This document shows, piece after piece, positions 8,095 to 15,493 of a stretch of 22,401 nt of DNA. Numbering within the stretch: position 1 is the stretch's first letter; each line of letters starts with the position of its first letter. A program made the position numbers and the translations under genes. Source of the DNA: Marvinbryantia sp964455335. Its GTDB lineage: Bacteria; Bacillota; Clostridia; Lachnospirales; Lachnospiraceae. Below the pieces are notes generated by a model. That model searched no databases and was not told the DNA's origin. It worked only from the letters and a program-made list of their open reading frames with translations. Location: contig CAYVVW010000017.1 of assembly GCA_964455335.1 (NCBI GenBank), positions 1-22,401 of the forward strand, written 5' to 3'.

Positions 8095-8245
8095 TGATCT
8101 AACCAGAGGAGCGTGAAAGGGCTCTCGGACGGTTTTTGTTTGTCGTGTGCCGCACTTTTTCCCAAAAAAGATAGAAGCGGGAGAGGCGGTGCTTGGGTGT
8201 GGGGCTGGCCGAAGTTTCACACAGGTAGAGAGGAAGCGTGGAGAT

Positions 8246-9268
8246 ATGAAAGGGAAGTTTGGAAAGAGGTTCACCGAACACCGCAAGGTTCTTCGAGCCG
8301 GTTGCGGGTTGGTGGCGGCCGCGGTTCTGCTATCCGGCAGTTTTTATATCTATGACACCCGTGGGGCAGTGGCAGAGCTGCCTGTCATCGTGGATGGCAT
8401 GGATGTGGTGATCGAGGACGAGCAAGTCCCGTTGGCGAGCGCGCCAAAAAAGAAAACGGAGAAGATCAAGCCGACCACAAAGACTACAAAAAAGAAAGTC
8501 AAGATGAAAAAGGCGGCGAAGAAGACCTACTCCAAGGTCGTCAGCAAAAAGACCACCAATGACTCGAAAGTGACGAATTACACGGACAGGAAAGTCACGA
8601 CCAAGACGAAAGTCACCACCACCGTCACGGAAAAATACAAAAAGAAATCCAAGACAAAGACGGTGATCACAAAGGTAAAGACAGAGGGCACCATCGTCAC
8701 GGAGTGGAAGAGCGGGTCAAGTTCCAGCGGGAAGTCGTCGGGCTTTGCGACTGCGGACGAGCTGGTCACGACAGAAACGTCGGATGCCCCAGTGAAAAAG
8801 ACCTTGCCGGTCGCGACGACCATCGCAAAGGCGGACGCCAACGTGCGTGACGCGTTCATCAAGATGGGCTTTACCATCCAGGTAGATTCCTCGGTGGGCT
8901 ACACCGGAAAATTCAACGCGCAGGCCAGGACCATCACCATGCGCAAGGAGAACGACGATGCCGTCTACCATGAGCTTGGGCATTTCCTGATGTTCCTGTA
9001 CATGGGCAACGCGGAAAATGACGGCGGCATCAAGGGCAGAAATGCCTATGCGGCAGAAAAAGGGCTTTACAGCGGATTCAACCAGGCATACGTCGCGCAG
9101 AACGCATCTGAATACATGGCTGAATCGTACTACGACTATTGCATGAACAATGCGAAGCTGAAGGCGACCCGCCCGCAGACCTACGCGCTGATCGAGGAGG
9201 CGGTTTCCAGGGTGGACGATACGCTCGTTGCAAGGTACCAGAAGCTGTACGCATCTGTTTGGAAGTAA
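8246..9268 (+). CDS. exported Lys/Thr-rich protein with anthrax-lethal-factor-like zinc metallopeptidase domain
   Basis: A 340-residue protein. Residues 15-36 form a hydrophobic signal or anchor segment. A very basic low-complexity region rich in Lys and Thr spans about 67-155, then a Ser/Gly linker, then a compact C-terminal domain (about 195-340). That domain has HELGH at 242-246 (an HExxH zinc site) and, about 45 residues later, SEYMAESYYDY. Its glutamates (289, 293) sit where the third zinc ligand lies in ATLF-type peptidases. By family knowledge this resembles the catalytic domain of anthrax lethal factor and stand-alone secreted relatives. The basic region might hold it to teichoic acids or another polyanion (inference). 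ATG 8246 is chosen: it precedes the signal segment and follows purine-rich AGAGAGGAA and GGAGA. The frame is open further upstream but that part is not signal-like. Substrate unknown. Confidence 0.8.
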   Translation: MKGKFGKRFTEHRKVLRAGCGLVAAAVLLSGSFYIYDTRGAVAELPVIVDGMDVVIEDEQVPLASAPKKKTEKIKPTTKTTKKKVKMKKAAKKTYSKVVSKKTTNDSKVTNYTDRKVTTKTKVTTTVTEKYKKKSKTKTVITKVKTEGTIVTEWKSGSSSSGKSSGFATADELVTTETSDAPVKKTLPVATTIAKADANVRDAFIKMGFTIQVDSSVGYTGKFNAQARTITMRKENDDAVYHELGHFLMFLYMGNAENDGGIKGRNAYAAEKGLYSGFNQAYVAQNASEYMAESYYDYCMNNAKLKATRPQTYALIEEAVSRVDDTLVARYQKLYASVWK

Positions 9269-9297
9269 GGTACGGTCGAGAACAAAAGGATTCCGAG

Positions 9298-9325
9298 AGG
9301 ACCGGTTCCCAAGGGAACCGGTCCT
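9298..9325 (+). terminator. terminator after the metallopeptidase gene
   Basis: AGGACCGGTTCCC and GGGAACCGGTCCT are perfect 13-nt arms separated by only AA, so a 12-bp stem with a 4-nt loop can form. It is followed by TATTGT, a poor U-tract. It separates the metallopeptidase gene from the next gene, though read-through is plausible. Confidence 0.75.
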
Positions 9326-9355
9326 TATTGTGAAAGTCAGGAGGAGAAGGTGCCC

Positions 9356-10549
9356 ATGCATGACCGTTTGAGAGGTTTGTTCATTTTGCCAGCTTTTCTG
9401 CTTTTCTTAAATTTCGCGGGCGCGGCGCGCGCGGAGGAGGGCACTGGCACAGGCGTGGCGGACGCGGGTGGAAAGGTGTCCTTTGCCAAGGTGACTGCAA
9501 CAAAGGTGCGGAAATCCGGATGGGTGGAAAAAGCGGGAAAGCGCTTTTTCTACATCGATGGCAAAAAGGCGACCGGCTGGCAAGTGATCCAGGGGAAACG
9601 CTTTTATTTCAACGAGAAGGGCATCGCGCAGACCGGCTGGCAAAGGATCGATGGGCACACCTATTATTTTGGCCCAAAGGGCGCGTGCAAGACCGGCATC
9701 CAGACCATCAAAAAGAAAGTATACTTTTTCCGAAAGAAAGGGAAACTGGCCAAAGGCTGGGTGTCGTTTGGGGACAAGGACCGTTACTTCGGAAAAGACG
9801 GCGCGATGGTGACGGGATGGCAGACGATCAAGGGACAGAAGTATTACTTTGGCGCGAAGGGCGCGTGCAAGAAGGGATTCCAGGTCATTCAGAAAAAGAC
9901 CTATTATTTTGCGCAGGACGGCCACATGGTGACCGGCTGGAAGAAAGTTGACGGCAAGCGGTACTACTTTGGGGAAGACGGCCAAATGATCACAGGAAGG
10001 AAAGTGATCGGCGAGAAGTCCTACTTTTTTGACGAAAAGACGGGCGCGATGGATCCGAAACAGACGCAGGTGCGCAAAATGTCCGAACTGGAAAAGCTCT
10101 GTGCGGATATTGTCAGCAAGAAAGTAAGCCCGACTGACAGCACCAACGAAAAGTTGCGCAAGCTCTTCCAGTATGTGACATACAGCTACGGCTACATCCG
10201 CTTTGGGTCGCCGGGCGGCTACCACTGGTATCGGAGCTATGCCAAGAACATGATTTCCGCTGGGGGCGGCAACTGCTACAGCTATGCGGCTTTGTATGCC
10301 TGCCTGGTCAAAAAGGCGACGGGGCTTCCCGTGCGCGTGGCGCGGGGCATGACCCCGGGCTTGAGCGTTCCCCTGACGCCGCATGGGTGGTGCGAAGTGC
10401 AGATCAACGGTGTCTGGTATGTATTTGACCCGGATCTCTATCGGTTTGTCTACCCGGGGAGCTGTTACTACCAGACCATGGGACAGATCGGGCACTACTA
10501 CTACAACCGCAACTACTCCGACGTTTCCTTTGAGGAAGTGTACGAGTAG
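9356..10549 (+). CDS. secreted transglutaminase-like protein with choline-binding-type cell wall repeats
   Basis: A 397-residue protein. A signal peptide (LFILPAFLLFLNFAGAARA) ends near residue 27. Nine repeats of about 20 residues follow from 55 to 233, of the form GW-x4-GKRYYF-x-x-DG-x-M-x-T, the CW_binding_1/choline-binding pattern. The C-terminal domain (about 240-397) carries Cys307 in GGGNCYSYAALY, His343 in PHGWCEV and Asp358 in YVFDPDL, the Cys-His-Asp order of transglutaminase-like enzymes. It is probably held non-covalently on the cell wall and acts as a cysteine peptidase or protein crosslinker there. ATG 9356 is preferred: AGGAGGAG (9339-9346) is 9 nt upstream, while GTG 9350 is only 3 nt away. 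The O-acyltransferase gene follows after 79 bp. Confidence 0.88.
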   Translation: MHDRLRGLFILPAFLLFLNFAGAARAEEGTGTGVADAGGKVSFAKVTATKVRKSGWVEKAGKRFFYIDGKKATGWQVIQGKRFYFNEKGIAQTGWQRIDGHTYYFGPKGACKTGIQTIKKKVYFFRKKGKLAKGWVSFGDKDRYFGKDGAMVTGWQTIKGQKYYFGAKGACKKGFQVIQKKTYYFAQDGHMVTGWKKVDGKRYYFGEDGQMITGRKVIGEKSYFFDEKTGAMDPKQTQVRKMSELEKLCADIVSKKVSPTDSTNEKLRKLFQYVTYSYGYIRFGSPGGYHWYRSYAKNMISAGGGNCYSYAALYACLVKKATGLPVRVARGMTPGLSVPLTPHGWCEVQINGVWYVFDPDLYRFVYPGSCYYQTMGQIGHYYYNRNYSDVSFEEVYE

Positions 10550-10628
10550 GCGGTGCTGACGGAAAAGGGTTTTCTACCCTGGCATCAATGATAGGTAAGG
10601 AACAAGATGTGTCAGAGAGGGAGATTGC

Positions 10629-12014
10629 ATGGTCTTTAGCTCCATTGTTTTTTTAAGCGTTTTTTTGCCAGTTGTATTTTTGCTGCATTTGGCGTTGCCG
10701 GGCATTCGCCTGAAAAATGCCCTGCTCGTGCTGGCAAGCCTGTTGTTTTATGCCTATGGCGAGCCGGTTTATGTGCTGCTGATGATTGCATCCGCGTTGG
10801 CGAACTACTGTTTTGCCTTGCTCTTGGAAAAGCTGGCGCACAGAAAAGCCATTCTCTTTGTGGCGGTCGCGGCAAACCTTGGCACGCTGGCGGTGTTTAA
10901 GTACGCGGGCTTTTTGGCGGAATCTGTCAACGCGCTCGGCATCGTCACCGTTCCGGTGCCGGACATCGCCCTGCCGATTGGGATTTCGTTTTTCACGTTC
11001 CAAATCCTTTCCTATGTGATAGACGTGTACCAGAAAACGGTGCGGGCGCAAAAGAGTTTTGCCAAGGTCTTGCTGTACGTCTCGTTTTTCCCGCAGCTCA
11101 TTGCCGGCCCAATCGTGAAATACCACGATGTGGAGCAGGAAATCCTGGACAGGCAAGTGACCGTGCAGGGCGCGGCGGCCGGCATACGGCGATTTTTGTG
11201 CGGGCTTTCCAAAAAGGTGCTGCTTTCCAATGTCCTCGGCCTTACCGCGGATACCCTGTTTGCGGCGGAACTTTCCAACATCAATGTGTGCACAGCCTGG
11301 ATTGCGGCCGTGTCCTATGTGCTGCAGATTTACTTTGATTTCAGCGGCTACAGCGACATGGCGCTCGGCCTTGGGGAGATGTTTGGCTTTCATTTTAAGG
11401 AAAATTTCCACTATCCTTATGTGGCGGACAGCGTCCAGGATTTTTGGCGCAGGTGGCATATGTCCCTCACGGGGTGGTTTCGCCAATATCTGTATTTCCC
11501 GCTTGGGGGCAACCGCAAGGGAAAAGGCCGGACGGTCTTTAACAAGTTTTTCGTGTTTTTCTGCACGGGGCTGTGGCACGGCGCAAACGTGACATTTATC
11601 GTCTGGGGGCTGTTTCACGGTTTCTTCCTGATGCTGGAGGAATATCTGCCAAAGCGGCCAAAAGGCAGGCTGATTTCCGTTGTGGCACATGTGTATACCC
11701 TGCTTGTCGTGACCGTGGGATTTGTGATTTTCCGCGCGGACACGATGGCGCAGGCACTCTATTTTTTGCGCGAGATGTTTGCGGGGTTCCATTTTGAACC
11801 GGCCGCGCTTTCCCTGGCGGCGCAGCAGCTCACTCCCTTGTACCTGACGGTTTTGGCGGCCGCGGTAGTTTGCTCCCTGCCTTGGAGGGAGCGTTTTGGA
11901 AACGCAAAATGGTATGGGGCGCTGGCCGTGCCGTGCAGCATCGCGGGCTTGCTGCTTTGTATGCTCAGCCTGTCGGGCAGCACCTATAACCCCTTTATCT
12001 ACTTCCGGTTTTAG
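10629..12014 (+). CDS. MBOAT family O-acyltransferase (AlgI/DltB-like)
   Basis: A 461-residue polytopic membrane protein starting MVFSSIVFLSVFLPVVF, as is usual for the AlgI/PatA branch. Conserved blocks are LPIGISFFTFQILSYVID, YFDFSGYSDMALGLG, DFWRRWHMSLTGWFRQYLY and FPLGGNRKG, followed by GLWHGANVTFIVWGLFHG. The His of WHG (residue 317) matches the essential His of the family. These proteins move acyl (often acetyl) groups from the cytoplasm across the membrane to extracellular glycopolymers. The gene directly downstream encodes a DHHW/AlgX-like protein, the standard partner, 30 bp away. The acceptor could be teichoic acid, capsule or peptidoglycan-linked glycan; sequence alone does not say. 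RBS GAGGGAG precedes ATG 10629. Confidence 0.93.
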   Translation: MVFSSIVFLSVFLPVVFLLHLALPGIRLKNALLVLASLLFYAYGEPVYVLLMIASALANYCFALLLEKLAHRKAILFVAVAANLGTLAVFKYAGFLAESVNALGIVTVPVPDIALPIGISFFTFQILSYVIDVYQKTVRAQKSFAKVLLYVSFFPQLIAGPIVKYHDVEQEILDRQVTVQGAAAGIRRFLCGLSKKVLLSNVLGLTADTLFAAELSNINVCTAWIAAVSYVLQIYFDFSGYSDMALGLGEMFGFHFKENFHYPYVADSVQDFWRRWHMSLTGWFRQYLYFPLGGNRKGKGRTVFNKFFVFFCTGLWHGANVTFIVWGLFHGFFLMLEEYLPKRPKGRLISVVAHVYTLLVVTVGFVIFRADTMAQALYFLREMFAGFHFEPAALSLAAQQLTPLYLTVLAAAVVCSLPWRERFGNAKWYGALAVPCSIAGLLLCMLSLSGSTYNPFIYFRF

Positions 12015-12044
12015 GACGCGCGCACTTTTTTTGGGGAGAAATGG

Positions 12045-13559
12045 ATGAAAAACAGACTGATGGCGGCCTATGTGGCCGTGGCGATCGCAATCATGGCGCT
12101 GCCCCTTGTCGGCCTTTTGTGGAAGAAAAGCGCCGCGTCCACCGAAAATCGGAGGCTGGCCGCGTTCCCGTCCATCCGCACAGAGACGCAGGAGGGGTGG
12201 AACACCGAATATTTGCCGCAATTGGGCGCGTATTTTGCGGATCATTTTGCCTACCGACAGGAATTTGTGACGGCGGATGCCTTGCTGCGCGGCAAACTCT
12301 TCGGGGTTTCCACGCAGGATGGGGTGATCCAGGGAACGGATGGCTGGCTGTATTACCAGGACTCGCTTGCGGATTACCTGGGCAGCGCACCCTTGAGCGC
12401 GCGCGGGATTTTTAATGTGGCACATACCTTGAAATTGATGCAGGACTATGTGCAGGGAAATGGGCGCAACTTTCTGTTTGTGATGGCGCCAAACAAAAAT
12501 ACGCTCTACGACGCAAATATGCCTTATTATGACAAGGTAAAGGCAAGCGGCACGCACAATCGGGATTTGCTTGCGCAGGCCTTGCGGGAGGAACAGGTGG
12601 CGCACGTGAATCTCGTGAGCGCGTTTCGGGCGCAAGGGGAGGTGCTCTACCATGCGCGCGATTCCCACTGGAACAACAAGGGGGCGGCCCTTGCGGCAGA
12701 GTCCATGCTGGACGCCCTGGGGCGCGCGCATACGTCCTACCAGGACGCGCCATTTGCGGTGCGCAAAGATTTCACGGGCGATTTGGACCAGATGCTCTAC
12801 CCCCTGGCCACGACCTTGGAGGAGGAAATCTACTATGACGGCGCGTTCACCTATGCCTACGAGGGGGAAGTGGAGAGCAACTTTGACCCAGAGATCCGGA
12901 CGACCCAGCCAGAGGCGGACGGAAGCCTCTTGATGTTCCGCGATTCGTTTGGCAATGCCCTGCTCCCCTTTTTGGCACAGGAGTTTGGGGCGGCCAAGTT
13001 TACGCGCGGCGTGCCCTACCACATGGACGAGATTTTCTTTACGAACGCCGACACCGTGATCGTGGAGCGGGCGGAGCGCTTTTTGCCCGACATGGCCACA
13101 AGCCCGCCTGTCATGCAAGCGCCGAAGGTGGATCTGGACGTGCGCGCGGCAGAAGGTTCCGCAGCGCCGGCGGCTTTTGCGGCCACCATGGAGACATCCC
13201 AGGACGGGCAGTTCCGAAAGACCACCATGGAGACATCCCAGGATGGGCAGTTCCGAAAGACCACCATGGAAACATCCCAGGACGGGCTGTTTCTGAAGAT
13301 CAGCGGGCGGATCGACCCGCAATATGTGCAGACGCATACGCGCATTTACCTGCGTTTAGACAAAGAGGACACCTATGAGGCATTTCCGATGAACGTCGAA
13401 ATAGAGGGCGAAACGTTCGACAATGGATATGCGCTTTACTTGGAAAAAGGCACGCTGGCAGAAGAAATGGCGGCCGAGCTTTACGTGGAAACAGATGGGA
13501 ACTTGCAAAAAGTGGCGCAGGAGACCATCCAACCAAATTCTGGTACTATCACAGGATAA
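12045..13559 (+). CDS. DHHW/AlgX-like SGNH protein, partner of the MBOAT acyltransferase
   Basis: A 504-residue protein with one N-terminal membrane segment (residues 6-25) and an extracellular remainder. ENRRLAAFP and the DGVIQGTDGWLYYQD block are typical of the DHHW family. DSHWNNKGA (206-214) supplies the Asp/His pair, and FRDSFGNALLPF (298-309) supplies the catalytic Ser301, as in AlgX/AlgJ. It probably takes the acyl group exported by the MBOAT protein and places it on the surface polymer. A 13-residue repeat (TMETSQDG...) occurs three times at about 381-418. A C-terminal domain of about 90 residues follows. ATG 12045 has GGGGAG upstream. Confidence 0.88.
   Translation: MKNRLMAAYVAVAIAIMALPLVGLLWKKSAASTENRRLAAFPSIRTETQEGWNTEYLPQLGAYFADHFAYRQEFVTADALLRGKLFGVSTQDGVIQGTDGWLYYQDSLADYLGSAPLSARGIFNVAHTLKLMQDYVQGNGRNFLFVMAPNKNTLYDANMPYYDKVKASGTHNRDLLAQALREEQVAHVNLVSAFRAQGEVLYHARDSHWNNKGAALAAESMLDALGRAHTSYQDAPFAVRKDFTGDLDQMLYPLATTLEEEIYYDGAFTYAYEGEVESNFDPEIRTTQPEADGSLLMFRDSFGNALLPFLAQEFGAAKFTRGVPYHMDEIFFTNADTVIVERAERFLPDMATSPPVMQAPKVDLDVRAAEGSAAPAAFAATMETSQDGQFRKTTMETSQDGQFRKTTMETSQDGLFLKISGRIDPQYVQTHTRIYLRLDKEDTYEAFPMNVEIEGETFDNGYALYLEKGTLAEEMAAELYVETDGNLQKVAQETIQPNSGTITG
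13185..13298 (+). repeat. 39-bp in-frame tandem repeat, three copies
   Basis: Units start at 13185, 13224 and 13263 and encode TMETSQDGQFRKT, the same again, then TMETSQDGLFLK. Units 1 and 2 differ by one silent base in the part read (GAC/GAT). Unit 3 has more changes and joins smoothly into the following domain, so it is probably the ancestral copy. The repeat keeps the frame and lengthens the linker between the SGNH-like domain and the C-terminal domain. Confidence 0.95.
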
Positions 13560-13579
13560 CACAAGGAGGAGAAGAGAAC

Positions 13580-14530
13580 ATGAGAAGAAAATGGATGGTA
13601 TTTGGCATCGCGGCGGCCGTGTCCGCCATGTCGCTCCAGACAGGGGGCGCGGTTTTTGCCACATCTGCAGAAACGGAAGTGCAGACGGAAGCGGCTGCAG
13701 CAGACAGCCAGGAAGCGGCAGCTGACCAAAGCTCCACAGGGGATGCCGCAGACGATGCCAAAGAGGATGCCGAGATACTGGAGGCGATCCAGGTGAGCCT
13801 GGAGGGGGAGGAACCCCTCTTGATTGCGAATACCGCCAAGCTGGCCATTCGTGCGGCATCTGTGGAAGCGCAGGATGCCGCGGAAGGGGAAACCGAGGCG
13901 GGTCAGGCGAATCCTGACGCGGCAGGCACTGGCGCGCAAGACGAGTCAGCGACTCTGGTCACCATCGAGCTGGTCGGTTCCGAGGGGGAGAGCTACCTCT
14001 TTTTGGATGTGCCATATGCGGAAATCGGCAATCCGGAACTGATCAAAAAGGGCGCGTTTGTGTTTCTCAAATACACCAGCCTGGTATCGGAAAAAGAACA
14101 CGAGATTCCGCAGGAAGGCGAGCTGACCTATGAGAATGCCGTCGAGCAATTTGCCGTTGACGATGTATATATCCGCAAAGAGCCGAGCGACGAGGCCGAG
14201 ATCTTGGGCGTGATCAGCCGCGGCGATGCCATCGAGGTGTTAGGCGAGACCGCCACCCACTACCAGGTGAAAAAAGACGAAGTGATCGGATATGCGGTGC
14301 GCAGGTGTATCAGCGAGGATGAGCAGGAGGCGATTGCCGCGGTGCAGGCAAACGAGGCGGAGCTTCAGGCACAGGCCGCGCAGCAGGCGCCGGCGCAGCA
14401 AAGCCCGTCGGGAGACGCGGGCGGCGTCTATGAAGTGTCGCGCCAGCGTTTTGACGACTGCGACGGGAGCGGGCATGGCTACTACCTCATTACCTATTCC
14501 GACGGAAGCACGGCGACAGAGGAGTATTGA
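13580..14530 (+). CDS. secreted SH3-domain protein with C-terminal CDGSGHGYY motif
   Basis: A 316-residue protein of unknown function. Signal peptide: MRRKWMVFGIAAAVSAM to about residue 29. Residues 30-125 form an acidic, Ala/Glu/Asp-rich low-complexity stretch, interrupted at about 66-92 by a more ordered segment. Residues 126-180 look folded. About 188-246 resembles a bacterial SH3 domain (VDDVYIRKEPSDEAEILGVI, then GDAIEVLGET and VIGYAVRR). An Ala/Gln-rich linker follows. The last 30 residues contain FDDCDGSGHGYYLITYSDG, which I recall seeing at the ends of other Lachnospiraceae exported proteins. AAGGAGGAG lies upstream of ATG 13580, 21 bp after the DHHW gene, so cotranscription is likely. 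It may bind the cell wall (inference). Confidence 0.75.
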   Translation: MRRKWMVFGIAAAVSAMSLQTGGAVFATSAETEVQTEAAAADSQEAAADQSSTGDAADDAKEDAEILEAIQVSLEGEEPLLIANTAKLAIRAASVEAQDAAEGETEAGQANPDAAGTGAQDESATLVTIELVGSEGESYLFLDVPYAEIGNPELIKKGAFVFLKYTSLVSEKEHEIPQEGELTYENAVEQFAVDDVYIRKEPSDEAEILGVISRGDAIEVLGETATHYQVKKDEVIGYAVRRCISEDEQEAIAAVQANEAELQAQAAQQAPAQQSPSGDAGGVYEVSRQRFDDCDGSGHGYYLITYSDGSTATEEY

Positions 14531-14587
14531 CATCCCAACCGCAAATCGGCATCTCGTCCGCATTGGGGGAAAAACGGCAGGGATTTT

Positions 14588-15493
14588 ATGAAAAAAAGAA
14601 AATTTCTGGAAATCAAACTGAAGGCGCGGGCGAAAATCAACCTCGGTCTGGATGTCCTCGGCAAACGGCCGGACGGGTACCATGAGGTTCGGATGATCAT
14701 GCACACCGTGGACTTGTGTGACGAGATCACGCTCTGCGCCCTCTCGGATGAGCAAATCCGCCTGTTGTTCACGAACCGCGTGCATTTGCCGGCCAACGAG
14801 GGCAACCTGGCATACCGCGCCGCAAAGCAATTGATAGACGAGTTCCACCCCGGAATTGGCGTGGAGATCCGCCTGAACAAGCGTATTCCCATCGCGGCGG
14901 GGCTGGCGGGCGGAAGCTCGGATGCTGCAGCGGTGCTGGTTGGCGCGAACCAATTGTTTGGTCTGAATCTCAGCCGCAAGGCCTTGATGGAGCGCGGGGT
15001 TCGGCTCGGCGCGGACGTGCCTTATTGCATCTTGCGCGGGACGGCGCTTGCGGAGGGCATCGGGGAAAAGCTGACCTCCCTGCCGCCCTTGCCGCCCTGC
15101 CAAATCCTCATTGCCAAGCCAAAGATTTACGTTTCCACGAGATTTGTCTACGAAAACCTCAAGCTGGACGCGCAAACGCGGCACCCCGACATAGACGGCC
15201 AGGTAGCGGCGCTCGAAAATGGGGATCTGCGCGCCGTGGCCGGGAAAATGGGGAACGTGCTGGAAACCGTGACGGCATCGGCCTATCCTGCCATTTCCCA
15301 GATCAAAGAGACGATGGTGCGCCATGGCGCCCTCAATGCGCTCATGAGCGGCAGCGGCCCGACGGTATTTGGGATTTTTGAAGAGGAGGGGGCGGCGAGG
15401 GATGCATGCCAGGCGCTGCGTGCGTCCGGTGAGGCCCAGCAGATTTACCTTGTCTCGCAAAAAAGCCGGCCGAACGCCGGAAGGAGTCAATGA
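14588..15493 (+). CDS. ispE: 4-diphosphocytidyl-2-C-methyl-D-erythritol kinase
   Basis: A 301-residue GHMP kinase of the MEP isoprenoid pathway, which phosphorylates CDP-methylerythritol at the 2-hydroxyl. AKINLGLDVLGKRPDGYHEV (Lys16 near the start) is the IspE signature. IPIAAGLAGGSSDAAAVL (101-117) is the ATP-binding GHMP loop, and GADVPYC contains the catalytic Asp143. SGSGPTVFG near residue 280 is the C-terminal GHMP motif. The product is cytoplasmic. The gene lies 57 bp after the SH3-protein gene with no clear terminator between, and its stop overlaps the next gene start by 4 nt (ATGA). Confidence 0.95.
   Translation: MKKRKFLEIKLKARAKINLGLDVLGKRPDGYHEVRMIMHTVDLCDEITLCALSDEQIRLLFTNRVHLPANEGNLAYRAAKQLIDEFHPGIGVEIRLNKRIPIAAGLAGGSSDAAAVLVGANQLFGLNLSRKALMERGVRLGADVPYCILRGTALAEGIGEKLTSLPPLPPCQILIAKPKIYVSTRFVYENLKLDAQTRHPDIDGQVAALENGDLRAVAGKMGNVLETVTASAYPAISQIKETMVRHGALNALMSGSGPTVFGIFEEEGAARDACQALRASGEAQQIYLVSQKSRPNAGRSQ

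Noticed and set aside
8101..8245. Long leader considered as a riboswitch
   Set aside because: I could not identify a known aptamer core or a terminator/antiterminator pair by eye; only a promoter is supported.
8288..8320. RAGC in the metallopeptidase considered as a lipobox
   Set aside because: The hydrophobic stretch follows the Cys instead of preceding it, and Arg at -3 does not fit the lipoprotein consensus.
10653..13337. 894-codon open frame on the minus strand across the MBOAT and DHHW genes
   Set aside because: The + strand proteins have full family motifs. The antisense frame is His/Arg/Gln-rich with no recognisable domain and results from GC-rich codon usage.
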